DNA of 34,037 bases from JBBQKP01 sp038326995 (GTDB lineage: Bacteria; Planctomycetota; Phycisphaerae; Tepidisphaerales; Tepidisphaeraceae). Shown piece by piece: positions 25,406 through 32,648 of the stretch. A program made the translations under genes and the position numbers. Below the pieces are notes generated by a model. That model saw only the letters and a list, made by a program, of their open reading frames with translations. It made no database searches and was not told the DNA's origin. Position 1 is the stretch's first letter. The number at the start of each line of letters is the position of its first letter. The stretch is taken from NCBI GenBank assembly GCA_038326995.1, contig JBBQKP010000009.1:1-34037 (forward strand). The letters run 5' to 3'.

Positions 25406-26734
25406 GTGGACCTCTTCGCAGACAGCAGGAAAAAAAAGCTCGATCGTGTCGCGCCGCTTGCGGTTCGAATGAGGCCCACAACGCTCGACGAGTTCGCCGG
25501 CCAGTCTCACTTCATCGCGCCCGGAAAGCTTCTTCGCCGCATGCTCGAGGCCGACCGGTTTATGTCGCTGTTGTTCTACGGGCCGCCTGGGACGGGCAAG
25601 ACCACACTCGCCGGCCTGTGCGCCGCATATTCCCAAAGCCGATTCGTCCACATGAATGCCGCGTCCGTGGGCGTGAAAGAAGTCCGGGCAGTCCTTGATC
25701 AGGCCCGCACCTCGCTCGAAAACGGCGGCGCGCGAACGGTGTTGTTCCTCGACGAAATCCACCGATTCAGCCGCAACCAGCAGGATATTCTTCTGGCTGA
25801 TGTCGAAGCGGGAATCATACGCCTGATCGGCGCGACGACGGAAAATCCGTTCTTCGCAGTCAACAGCGCGCTGGTGAGTCGAAGCCAGATTTTTCAGTTG
25901 AACGCGCTCTCGATCGACGAGATCAAGGTGCTCTTGCAACGAGCGTGTGTTGATGTCGAGCGCGGGTTTGGGTCGCAAACAGTAACCATCGACGACGATG
26001 CAATGGAGTTCATCGCCGTCACCAGCGACGGCGACGCGAGGCGTGCGCTGACCGCGCTTGAAATCGCGGTGCTGAGTCAGGATGCAGGCAGCAAGAGCGT
26101 GAACCAATCCCTCCGCGTGACACTCGACATCGCGCAGCAATCGATGCAGCGCAAGGCCGTCGTCTACGACCCGACGGGCGACGAGCACTACGACGCCGCC
26201 AGTGCGTTGATCAAGAGCATGCGAGGCAGCGACCCGGACGCGGCCGTCTATTGGCTCGCACGCATGCTCGAAGCGGGCGAAGATCCGAGATTCATCGCAA
26301 GGCGCGTCGCGATTTTCGCAAGCGAGGACATCGGCACTGCCGACTCACAGGCGATGCTCGTCGCACAGGCCGCGTACGATCTTGTCGAACGCATCGGCAT
26401 GCCCGAGGCGCAGCTCACCCTCTCACACGCCGTTATTTACATGGCGACTGCGCCGCGCAGCAACGCGTGCGCACAGGCGATCTGGCAAGCGGGCAAGGAT
26501 GTGCGTGAGGGCCGAACAATTCCCGTTCCAAAGCACTTGCGAGATGCGCACTACGCCGGGGCAGGTCAGCTCGGCCACGGAAGCGGGTATCAGAACCCTC
26601 ACAAAGAAATTTCAGGATTTGTCAATCAGGAATACCTCGGTGTCGAAAAGCAGTACTACAATCCAACGGATAGAGGGAATGAGCAGCGGATCGCCGAACA
26701 TCTAAAATCGTTACGTCATCCGCCGATCGACTAG
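25406..26734 (+). CDS. rarA: Replication-associated recombination protein RarA (MgsA)
   Basis: A 442-residue AAA+ ATPase of the RarA/MgsA/WRNIP1 family, which acts at stalled replication forks. The start is a GTG giving MDLFAD, the usual RarA opening. The clamp-loader-like core follows: RPTTLDEFAGQSHFI, Walker A YGPPGTGKTTLA (58-69), Walker B VLFLDEIHRFSRNQQD (112-127), sensor 1 IGATTENPFFAVNSALVSRSQIF. The C-terminal tetramerisation domain contains KSMRGSDPDAAVYWLARML, EDIGTADSQAMLVA and VPKHLRDAHYAG, all typical. It diverges from gspE across 118 bases and is followed after 30 bases by the 5-formyl-THF cyclo-ligase gene, likely in one operon. Confidence 0.96.
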   Translation: MDLFADSRKKKLDRVAPLAVRMRPTTLDEFAGQSHFIAPGKLLRRMLEADRFMSLLFYGPPGTGKTTLAGLCAAYSQSRFVHMNAASVGVKEVRAVLDQARTSLENGGARTVLFLDEIHRFSRNQQDILLADVEAGIIRLIGATTENPFFAVNSALVSRSQIFQLNALSIDEIKVLLQRACVDVERGFGSQTVTIDDDAMEFIAVTSDGDARRALTALEIAVLSQDAGSKSVNQSLRVTLDIAQQSMQRKAVVYDPTGDEHYDAASALIKSMRGSDPDAAVYWLARMLEAGEDPRFIARRVAIFASEDIGTADSQAMLVAQAAYDLVERIGMPEAQLTLSHAVIYMATAPRSNACAQAIWQAGKDVREGRTIPVPKHLRDAHYAGAGQLGHGSGYQNPHKEISGFVNQEYLGVEKQYYNPTDRGNEQRIAEHLKSLRHPPID

Positions 26735-26764
26735 CGAATTAATCAATTCAACCCATCCACGCAC

Positions 26765-27391
26765 TTGATAAATTCGATCATACTCTCGCCCGAGATTCAG
26801 CAGGCCAAATCAGAGCTGCGCGAGTCGCTCAAATTGGTGCTGAGCGAAAAGAGCCAGGCCGACCATGATGCGGCGAGCGTGACCGCGTGCGCTTTGCTCA
26901 CAAGCGCACCCGAGTTCGCCGCCGCAAGCTGCGTGATGATTTTTCTCTCCATGCCCGGAGAAATCGACACGTCGAGCATCGCGCTTCGGTGCTGGCAAGA
27001 AGGCAAGACGGTCGTGGTTCCTAAAATCATCAGTTGGAAGGATGCGCGAATGTTGCCGGTCGAGATCAACTCGCTGAGCACGTCCGACCTTCGCGCGGGG
27101 GTGGGCGGAATTCGCGAGCCCATCGCAGGCAACCCCATGCCGCCCGCGATGATCGACATGGCGATCGTTCCGGGACTTGGCTTCTCACTCAAGGGCGACC
27201 GCATCGGCCGAGGCAAAGGCTTCTACGATCGCTTCCTCGCCAGTGGTAGTTTTCTTGGCGTCTCTGCCGGTCTGTGTTTTGAATCGCAGTGCATCGATGC
27301 CGTGCCGGTCGAGCCTCACGACGTGCCCGTCGCAATGATCGTGACAGAACGCGGCATTCGACGCTTCAAAAGCAACTGCCTTTCAAGATAA
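26765..27391 (+). CDS. 5-formyltetrahydrofolate cyclo-ligase family protein
   Basis: This enzyme converts 5-formyl-THF to 5,10-methenyl-THF with ATP, recycling a folate storage form. The 208-residue product has the family pattern: an N-terminal helix with KSELRESLKLVLSE, a middle strand VMIFLSMPGEIDTSSIALRCWQEGKTVVVPKI, and the C-terminal ATP-binding signature VPGLGFSLKGDRIGRGKGFYDRFL. The start is a TTG at 26765; no ATG or GTG fits upstream of the first conserved helix, and the upstream spacer has no clear Shine-Dalgarno, so translation may depend on coupling to rarA, whose stop is 30 bases before. The family is also called MTHFS, YgfA or Fau. Confidence 0.92.
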   Translation: MINSIILSPEIQQAKSELRESLKLVLSEKSQADHDAASVTACALLTSAPEFAAASCVMIFLSMPGEIDTSSIALRCWQEGKTVVVPKIISWKDARMLPVEINSLSTSDLRAGVGGIREPIAGNPMPPAMIDMAIVPGLGFSLKGDRIGRGKGFYDRFLASGSFLGVSAGLCFESQCIDAVPVEPHDVPVAMIVTERGIRRFKSNCLSR

Positions 27392-27695
27392 CTTTTGCCT
27401 TTCGCTTTCAAATTTTCTGCATTTATTTTTTGAGCCACTTCTGATGTCTTTTGGTGGCACTCGTCTCTTACCAGTACTCGCTTTTTTGGTCCGTTGACTC
27501 ATTCAAGTTTAACCGCGCGTAGCCGCCAGCATGCTGGTGCTTCGACTGACTCGGCTTGCACATCAAGCGCCAGCAAGCTGGCGGCTACTCTTGAGAAAGA
27601 AATGATTTTTCAATTGGTCGCACTACCGTTTCAAATTAGGTTTTGCTCGAATTGTCGCTCGTACTTTTTTTACTGAGAACGGGTGTGACGTATCG
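27392..27695. other. Convergent intergenic region with a REP-like pair
   Basis: About 300 bases between the convergent cyclo-ligase and hisS genes. It is more AT-rich than the genes and holds no supportable frame. The main feature is an inverted pair of short palindromes at 27520-27587. T-rich stretches near 27425 and 27480 could help end transcription of the cyclo-ligase gene. Confidence 0.45.
27520..27587. repeat. REP/BIME-like inverted pair
   Basis: TAGCCGCCAGCATGCTGGTGCT (27520-27541) and, 24 bases later, its near-perfect inverted copy (27566-27587, ending CAGCAAGCTGGCGGCTA) match at 20 of 22 positions. Each arm is itself palindromic (GCCAGCATGCTGG-type). This is the structure of a bacterial interspersed mosaic element made of two opposed REP units. 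No REP-associated transposase is in the window. Confidence 0.72.
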
Positions 27696-28976
27696 TTAAT
27701 TCCCTTTTCCGATCACTTTCCGTACTTCCGTCATCAACTCGTCACGTCGGACAGTCCGCTGCTCGCGCGTCGCGAGATCCTTGAACTCGACTGTTCCCGC
27801 CGCCATTTCGTTGTCGCCGATGACCAGCGCGATGCTCGCCCCGCACGTGCTGGCGAGTTTGAACTGCGACCCCGTATTTCGGCCCGTCAGATCGCAATCC
27901 GCCGCGATTCCGCTTCGGCGAAGCTCCTGCGTCAATTGAAACGCCGCGGTGCGAGCCGGCGCGGATTGCGCAACGACATACACCAGCTTCGCCTTACTTG
28001 TCGGCAGCAAAACGCCCTGCCCTTCGAGCGCGATGAGCAGTCGTTCGAGCCCCGATCCGAATCCCACGCCCGGAACAGACTTTCCGCCGATCATTTCGAC
28101 GAGATTGTCGTATCGCCCGCCGCCGCCCACGGCACTTTGCGCACCCAGCCCGGCCGCGACGACTTCCCACAACGTCTCGGTGTAATAGTCGAACCCGCGA
28201 ACCAGCGACGGACTGACGACAAACTTCACGCCTTCGAGCGTCAGCAATTCCTGCACGCGCGCGAAGTGGGCAGTTGATTTCTCGCTCAACGACTCACGGG
28301 AGTCAGGGGCACCGACGACCGCTTCGATATCGCGCGGGTCTTTGCTATCAAGAATGCGAAGCGGATTTTCATCAAGCCTGCGCTGTGAGTCTTCGCAAAG
28401 CTGCTCGCGCTTGGGCGAGAGAAATTTCACAAGCGCATCGCGATAGCTCGCCTTGCTGGCGCGGTCACCCAGGCTGTTGAGTTTGAGCGAAATATCCGCG
28501 AGCCCGAGGCGTCTGTAGAACTCCATCTGAAGCAGAATGCACTCGGCATCCTGCTCGGGCGCCGCGACGCCGAAGGCTTCTGCGCCGAACTGGTGATGGA
28601 CGCGCAGCCGACCTTTCTGCGAACGCTCGTATCGAAAATTCGACGCGATGTAGTAGCACTTGAGCGTGCTGCCGGGCGCATCAAGCAGGCTGTGCTCGAC
28701 GACGGCGCGTGCGACGCCTGCGGTGCCTTCGGGGCGAAGCGTGATCGACCTGCCGCCGCGGTCGGTGAAGGTGTAGGTTTCTTTGTGCACGACGTCCGTC
28801 GTTTCGCCGACGCCGCGATGAAAGAGCTCGGTGTGCTCGAACACGGGCGTGCGAATTTCGCCGAAGCCGAATTGCTCTGCCGTCTCGCGTGCGATCCGCT
28901 CGATCGTGTGCCACTTCGGTGCATCAAGTGGCAGCAGGTCTTCAGTGCCCTTGGGGCTTTGGATGCGGTCGGACAT
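27696..28976 (-). CDS. hisS: Histidine-tRNA ligase
   Basis: HisS charges tRNA-His in the cytoplasm. The 426-residue class-II synthetase shows the opening SPKGTEDLLPLDAPKW, motif 1 (IRTPVFEHTELF), motif 2 (YYIASNFRYERSQKGRLRVHHQFGAEAFG), the His-A motif LVRGFDYYTETLWEV, GGGGRYDNLVEMIGG and motif 3 (GVGFGSGLERLLIAL). The C-terminal anticodon-binding domain runs from about 335 to the end (LVYVVAQSAPARTAAFQLTQELR). Length and order are normal. The ATG is preceded by CGAGG about seven bases upstream. It lies 93 bases downstream of tig on the same strand with a strong hairpin between them. Confidence 0.97.
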   Translation of the reverse strand: MSDRIQSPKGTEDLLPLDAPKWHTIERIARETAEQFGFGEIRTPVFEHTELFHRGVGETTDVVHKETYTFTDRGGRSITLRPEGTAGVARAVVEHSLLDAPGSTLKCYYIASNFRYERSQKGRLRVHHQFGAEAFGVAAPEQDAECILLQMEFYRRLGLADISLKLNSLGDRASKASYRDALVKFLSPKREQLCEDSQRRLDENPLRILDSKDPRDIEAVVGAPDSRESLSEKSTAHFARVQELLTLEGVKFVVSPSLVRGFDYYTETLWEVVAAGLGAQSAVGGGGRYDNLVEMIGGKSVPGVGFGSGLERLLIALEGQGVLLPTSKAKLVYVVAQSAPARTAAFQLTQELRRSGIAADCDLTGRNTGSQFKLASTCGASIALVIGDNEMAAGTVEFKDLATREQRTVRRDELMTEVRKVIGKGN

Positions 28977-28996
28977 GAGTGGCCTCGTGAATTGAA

Positions 28997-29023
28997 CGCC
29001 GCCGAAGAATGTCTTCGGCGGCG
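28997..29023 (-). terminator. Strong hairpin between tig and hisS
   Basis: CGCCGCCGAAGA (28997-29008) pairs perfectly with TCTTCGGCGGCG (29012-29023) around a three-base loop. On the minus strand it follows the tig stop and is trailed only by TTCAATTC, a weak T-run. It may terminate or attenuate tig transcription, or simply stabilise the mRNA end before hisS. Confidence 0.55.
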
Positions 29024-29069
29024 CGGGTGTCCTGGATGTCGAATCTTGGGTGTATCGATTTCTGAAAGA

Positions 29070-30455
29070 TTATGCCTCGATCGAGGCCGCGAGCACTTCG
29101 CCTTCCTTGGGCTCGACTTCGAGCACGGTCACTTTTTCTAAAATACTGTCGAGAACTTTTCCATCACGAATCGCGATGGCGATGTTCTCAAGCTGACCAT
29201 TGGCGGCGAGTTCCTGCTTGAGCTTCTCGGGCCGCTGACCTTCGGGCTGAGCCATGGAACTGACGGCACTGTTGATGTCGCTTTCCGTCACTTCGATTTC
29301 CGCTTCGGTCGCGAGCTTGCTGAACATGAAATGCAGTCGAAGCTCGTCGCTCGCCTGATCGCTCGCACCGGCCGTCAGACGCTGAATGTTCTCGCCCACC
29401 TGCTCGGGGGTTGCTCCGCTGTTGATCGCCTGATTGTAGCGCCTGCGTACCACGATTCCTTCCTGACGCTTGGCCAGCTTCGAAGGCACGCCCATCGGAA
29501 CCTGATCCAGCAGCAACTTCCGCAGCTGATTGTGCGTCGCCGTGCGAACATCCTGCGTCACGCGAAGCTCCATCTGATTGCGAAGTTCTTCCATCAGCGC
29601 GGCGTCGTTCTCGAAACCGAACTGCTCAAGGAAATCCTGGTCGATCTCGGCCGGTTCGAGCTTCTTGACGTCGTTCACTGTGACGGCGAACTGAACGGTC
29701 TCGCCCGCGACATCGGCATTGAAATGGTCCGCCGGGATCGCGAGATCAAACGTCTTTGTTTCTCCAACCTTCGCGCCGCCGATCTTCTCGATCAGGCCCG
29801 TCACGCTGAACGATGCAAACATGCCGTCTTGTGCTCTCACGTCGACGTCGAGCTGTTCAGCGATGACGCTGTCGCCCTTTTTCACTACAACGCTGACGTT
29901 GAGATAATCGTTGGCTTCAATGCCGCGATCTTCGACAGGAACGAGCTGTCCCTGCTGGTTCTGTAGGTTGGTCAGCGCCTGCTTGACGTGCTCGTCGCCT
30001 ACCGTGATTTTCGGCTTGCGGACGGTGATCTTGGAAAATTCCGGGAGCGTGAACTGCGGGATGATTTCGATCAGGAAGCTGAACTTGAAGTCGCCCTGCT
30101 CGGGAAGAGTTTTGTCGATACCGCCGTCGATAAATTCGGGCTCGCCGACGGCTTCGAACTCATTCTTCTCAAGCACCTGGCGGAAGGATTCGCTGATGAG
30201 TTCCTGGCGGACCTGAGAGCGAATATCAGAGCCGAATCGCTTTTCGATCAGGCTCATTGGCGTTTTGCCGACACGAAAGCCCGGGACCGCCGCGGCCTGC
30301 CTGACTTCGGTGAACTGCTCCTTGAGTTTCTGTTTGATACGCGCCTCGGGAATTTCGACCGAAATACGCTTCTCAGACGGGCCGTTGCCCTCCTCGACAA
30401 CGATGTTGTTCTCGATCGTGGTTTCTTCGGTTTGTTCTGCTGTTGCGGTGGCCAT
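29070..30455 (-). CDS. tig: Trigger factor
   Basis: Trigger factor is the ribosome-bound chaperone and prolyl isomerase that receives nascent chains. The 461-residue product begins with a 20-residue Thr/Glu-rich extension, then the ribosome-binding domain with EKRISVEIPEARIKQKLKEQFTEVRQAAAVPGFRVGKTPMSLIEKRFG, where GFRxGKxP is the ribosome-contact loop. A PPIase domain follows (about 165-260; NDYLNVSVVVKKGDSVI, KTFDLAIPADHF), then the helical C-terminal cradle (about 265-445). The start has AGGA eight bases upstream. Elsewhere tig commonly precedes clpP and clpX; here it is followed by hisS instead. Confidence 0.95.
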   Translation of the reverse strand: MATATAEQTEETTIENNIVVEEGNGPSEKRISVEIPEARIKQKLKEQFTEVRQAAAVPGFRVGKTPMSLIEKRFGSDIRSQVRQELISESFRQVLEKNEFEAVGEPEFIDGGIDKTLPEQGDFKFSFLIEIIPQFTLPEFSKITVRKPKITVGDEHVKQALTNLQNQQGQLVPVEDRGIEANDYLNVSVVVKKGDSVIAEQLDVDVRAQDGMFASFSVTGLIEKIGGAKVGETKTFDLAIPADHFNADVAGETVQFAVTVNDVKKLEPAEIDQDFLEQFGFENDAALMEELRNQMELRVTQDVRTATHNQLRKLLLDQVPMGVPSKLAKRQEGIVVRRRYNQAINSGATPEQVGENIQRLTAGASDQASDELRLHFMFSKLATEAEIEVTESDINSAVSSMAQPEGQRPEKLKQELAANGQLENIAIAIRDGKVLDSILEKVTVLEVEPKEGEVLAASIEA

Positions 30456-30488
30456 GGATTCCTCGGGATGTCTTGCTCGCGGGCTGGT

Positions 30489-30559
30489 CGCCCGAATGTT
30501 AACAGTCGGGTGGTAATCGCTCGGGTGAAAATCACTCGAATGCTAATCACTCGGGTAAT
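30489..30559. repeat. 14-15-bp tandem array upstream of tig
   Basis: Units at 30489-30502, 30503-30517, 30518-30532, 30533-30547 and 30548-30559 share the form C(A/G)CTCG(GG/AA)TG..AAT; for example CGCTCGGGTGAAAAT and CACTCGAATGCTAAT. Three internal units are exactly 15 bases. The array begins 34 bases before the tig start codon, in the probable promoter or leader. Confidence 0.7.
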
Positions 30560-30942
30560 AAGTCGCGGTCGGATAAACCGCGAACCGCCTAGAATACACG
30601 ACCCGATCAGCAAGATCAAAGGGTTAGAGAATCGATTTTTTGATTTTTCAACAGCCGTTTCTTGTCGTTTCGCGCCGAGCAGCTGATTTTCCCTAATGAA
30701 AGCGGCGTGAACACGTCTTTAGACCAGTTATCGGGAGAAACCCGCTGGACGAGGCGAACAATCATTCTGTAACTTTCCCCCCACTTCGGTGTCTATATCA
30801 ATGTCGAACCAGATGAAGGAAAGTCATGCTCTATTTCTTACCTCAAAAGCACGAAAATCTGTTGCCGCAACGTACGCCCCGAGTACACGCTGTCGCAAGG
30901 CACTTCAAGCCCTCATCCGGCCGTGCCGGGCACCTCGTCCAG
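30560..30942. other. Intergenic region without a supportable gene
   Basis: Nearly 400 bases between tig and the damaged toxin region. An ATG at 30826 with AAGGAAAG before it opens a 103-codon plus-strand frame reaching 31137, but its translation resembles no protein I know and is basic and low in structure. It overlaps the opposite frame of the toxin partner remnant, so it is not called as a gene. No promoter stands out. Confidence 0.3.
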
Positions 30943-31508
30943 TTAAATGATTTTCACACCGTCGGCGTCGTTGCAGACCTGTCGAAAGACGAACTGGGAG
31001 ACTTCGATGCCAACTCTGGTGTTAGCTCGGGCCGACGCCGCCGGATCGGCGTGCTGGTCAAAGGGCACACCTCCTACATCGGCGTCCTCGCACACGTCGC
31101 GAGTCAGCGAACGCTCGTCGGCTCGATGGTTAAGTGACGCGTCCTGGACATCGATTTTTCGACCGTGTTGGTAGTCGTCGAGATTATTTCGCTCGTACGA
31201 CAGGTCGCTTCGTTCCCCGCTTTTCCCCCTGGCTTTCTCCCCTGGCTTTCTCCCCTGGCTTTCTCCCCTGGCTTTCTCCCCTGGCTTTCTCCCCTGGCTT
31301 TCTCCCCTGGCTTTCTCCCCTGGCTTTTTCCCGCTTGCGTTCAGATCAACAATCTTCTCATCGCTCCAAATTACAAATGATGTGCCTGTAGTCCTGGCCA
31401 GTTGCAGTGCGCTCCTCGCCGCCTGCTTGAACACGGGTAGCGACTCAGTCACAACAATCTTCGCGCAACTTTTCTTCTCGGCTATTTTTTTGAAGACTCA
31501 CTTTTCAT
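30943..31508 (-). pseudogene. Small partner protein of a zeta-toxin-like gene, frameshifted and extended through a minisatellite
   Basis: The ATG at 31506-31508 overlaps the stop of the zeta-like remnant as ATGA. It reads MKSESSKK and then hits TAG at 31482-31484, directly after seven A (31485-31491 on the plus strand as T). A -1 shift at that run continues into IAEKKSCAKIVVTESLPVFK, then QAARSALQLARTTGTSFVIW and SDEKIVDLNASG, ending the conserved-looking part near 31327. Short proteins with a TGTxxVxWxxGKxVxL end often sit beside zeta-like kinases of the COG4185 type; I recall this pattern but cannot check it. The frame then runs through the 13-bp repeat as GEKARGESQGRKP units and stays open to 30943, which is probably not native sequence. 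It may be a decayed antitoxin, an artefact of a miscounted A-run, or a frameshifted gene. Confidence 0.55.
31218..31332. repeat. 13-bp minisatellite, seven perfect copies
   Basis: The unit GGCTTTCTCCCCT is repeated without error from 31231 to 31321, with degenerate copies at each end (31218-31230 and 31322-31332). One strand is almost pure pyrimidine apart from the GG. Because 13 is not a multiple of three, three copies make one 13-residue peptide repeat in every frame, and gain or loss of one unit changes the downstream reading frame. Confidence 0.95.
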
Positions 31509-31774
31509 CGAAGGCTCTCAATCACGACCGGGCTTGGACCTGAATTATCGTAAACATACCAGCGATCGACAAGCTTGTTATACACGGTTTCGAACTGTCG
31601 AGAGTACGCAGCGAATCGCCGTCGGATCACCAGCTCAGGAATATCGTGTCCGCATTGTACACGCGGCTCGATGCGTAAAACGATCCGCTCGCCGAGAGAT
31701 CGGGAAAATTTGGTGTTCTTATAAAGTGTCGCTGCCGGTCGGTCGAAGTTATGGGTAAGGACGACGTGGATCAG
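31505..31774 (-). pseudogene. Truncated zeta-toxin-like kinase (COG4185 type), C-terminal part only
   Basis: On the minus strand an ATG-less open frame ends at the TGA at 31505-31507. Its translation contains GHDIPELVIRRRFAAYSRQF, ETVYNKLVDRWYVYDNSGPS and PVVIESLR. This matches the C-terminal half of zeta-like P-loop kinases, whose hallmark is (G)GHxIPExVIRRRF...Y..L.D.W..(Y/F)DNSG. Intact members have about 190 residues with an N-terminal Walker A (GPNGAGKT); here no Walker A precedes it and only about 170 bases separate it from vapC. Upstream residues LIHVVL may be the preceding strand, but the region after it is divergent. The gene has lost its 5' half. Zeta-like toxins phosphorylate UDP-sugar precursors; this remnant cannot. 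Confidence 0.72.
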
Positions 31775-31829
31775 GCGACGTGATACGCCGAACTGAGCTG
31801 CAGGTTGAGATGAAGAACAAATCGTCGCA

Positions 31830-31863
31830 CCGCCCCGGCGGGATAGGCATAACGCCGGGGCGG
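31830..31863. other. GC-rich perfect hairpin between vapC and the zeta-like remnant
   Basis: CCGCCCCGGCG (31830-31840) pairs perfectly with CGCCGGGGCGG (31853-31863) around a 12-base loop. Neither side is followed by a convincing T-run, though a T7 run lies at 31919-31925 closer to the vapC stop. It may end vapBC transcription or mark a rearrangement boundary. Confidence 0.5.
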
Positions 31864-31929
31864 GGTCGACTTATTTGAGCTTGCAAAACGCGAAGGAACA
31901 GAGCCGAGAGCTTTCGTGTTTTTTTAAAG

Positions 31930-32339
31930 TCACCAGGCTCTGCGGACGCCGTAGCGGTCGAAGGCCTGGTCGACAGAGATTAAGGTGAGGTCGTGCCGAA
32001 GACACTGGGCGGCTATGAGGCGGTCGAACGGGTCTTTGTGGTCAACGTAGTATGGAAAATCGGAGACGGCGATGGCGTCTTCGGCAACGATCGGCAGCAG
32101 CGCGATGTCGTTGGCTGGCAGAAAGTTCACGAATGTGTTTACGCCGTCGATTCCTTTAAGTTTGAAACGAGATCAAGTTTGCCACGGGCAATTTTGATCG
32201 CCATCTCCCAGATCGATGCGAGGCTGACCGAACGCTCGTTAGATGGATCGAGGATGAGCGATCGGGCCGAGGATGAAAGTGATGCGTCATCCAGGGCGAA
32301 CCAGATCAACGCCTGCGTGTCGATGAGAATGCGGATCAT
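31930..32339 (-). pseudogene. PIN-domain toxin VapC, interrupted by a -1 frameshift
   Basis: The first part (ATG at 32337-32339) reads MIRILIDTQALIWFALDD...SLASIWEMAIKIARGKLDL and stops at 32139-32141 after LKESTA. The rest of the protein continues in the -1 frame from about 32154: GIDGVNTFVNFLPANDIALL and on to DHKDPFDRLIAAQCLRHD, LTLISVDQAFDRYGV. Joined, they give 136 residues, the usual VapC size, and all four expected acidic residues of the PIN ribonuclease site are present (Asp7, Glu45, and the Asps of DPFDR and SVDQ). One extra G in the GG at 32153-32154 would restore it. The toxin should cut RNA if whole. It may be a broken gene or a base-calling error. It overlaps the antitoxin gene by four bases (ATGA). 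Confidence 0.85.
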
Positions 32340-32548
32340 TCGTACTCCGCGAAATCATCAAGCGGTTCGTTAAAATCATCACGCATGATAAACATGCCCT
32401 TGGCAAAACCGGCAGCCGGTCTCGGCGAGGGCGCAATAGTTGAATCGACACGCTCAATCGTGATGTTGACCTGCTGATTCGGTGGCAGATGAATAGGTTC
32501 ATCCGGCACGAACACCTTGCCGTCGAAATGTGCTTTGATCGCGATCAT
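32336..32548 (-). CDS. VapB-type antitoxin
   Basis: A 70-residue antitoxin for the adjacent PIN toxin. The N-terminal part MIAIKAHFDGKVFVPDEPIHLP followed by NQQVNITIERV is the AF2212/DUF104-like beta-strand DNA-binding segment common in antitoxins. The C-terminal AKGMFIMRDDFNEPLDDFAEYE is the acidic toxin-binding tail seen in antitoxins of PIN toxins (FxEPLxDFxxY). The gene overlaps the toxin start by ATGA, the normal order of antitoxin before toxin. It is intact. TACTAT lies seven bases before the ATG. In such modules the antitoxin and complex repress their own promoter. Confidence 0.88.
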   Translation of the reverse strand: MIAIKAHFDGKVFVPDEPIHLPPNQQVNITIERVDSTIAPSPRPAAGFAKGMFIMRDDFNEPLDDFAEYE

Positions 32549-32555
32549 CCACTCT

Positions 32556-32561
32556 ATAGTA
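32556..32561 (-). promoter_or_regulatory. Candidate -10 box of vapBC (leaderless layout)
   Basis: On the minus strand TACTAT ends seven bases before the antitoxin ATG. AGAGTGG between them has only a weak purine match to a Shine-Dalgarno. Confidence 0.4.
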
Positions 32562-32642
32562 TCATAAATGCTCCTTAGTCATCGATCGCATTCCGAACAC
32601 CTTGTCGCAACACGCCATGAAGCAAATTGCGTCGGCCTGACC

Positions 32643-32648
32643 TATAGT
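32643..32648 (+). promoter_or_regulatory. Candidate -10 box of the M50 protease gene (leaderless layout)
   Basis: TATAGT ends seven bases before the ATG at 32656; the spacer CACGCCG has no Shine-Dalgarno. No clear -35 hexamer was found. Confidence 0.45.

Noticed and set aside
30826..31137. Plus-strand 103-codon frame with AAGGAAAG before the ATG
   Set aside because: The ribosome binding site is good, but the protein is basic, resembles nothing recognisable and overlaps the opposite frame of the toxin partner remnant. Neither frame is convincing here.
31218..31332. 13-bp repeats as a CRISPR array
   Set aside because: The units are directly adjacent without spacers and too short; no cas genes are nearby.
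31534..31758. Plus-strand 74-codon frame
   Set aside because: It lies opposite the zeta-like remnant, whose minus-strand frame gives clear family motifs; the plus frame is Arg/Ser-rich shadow sequence.
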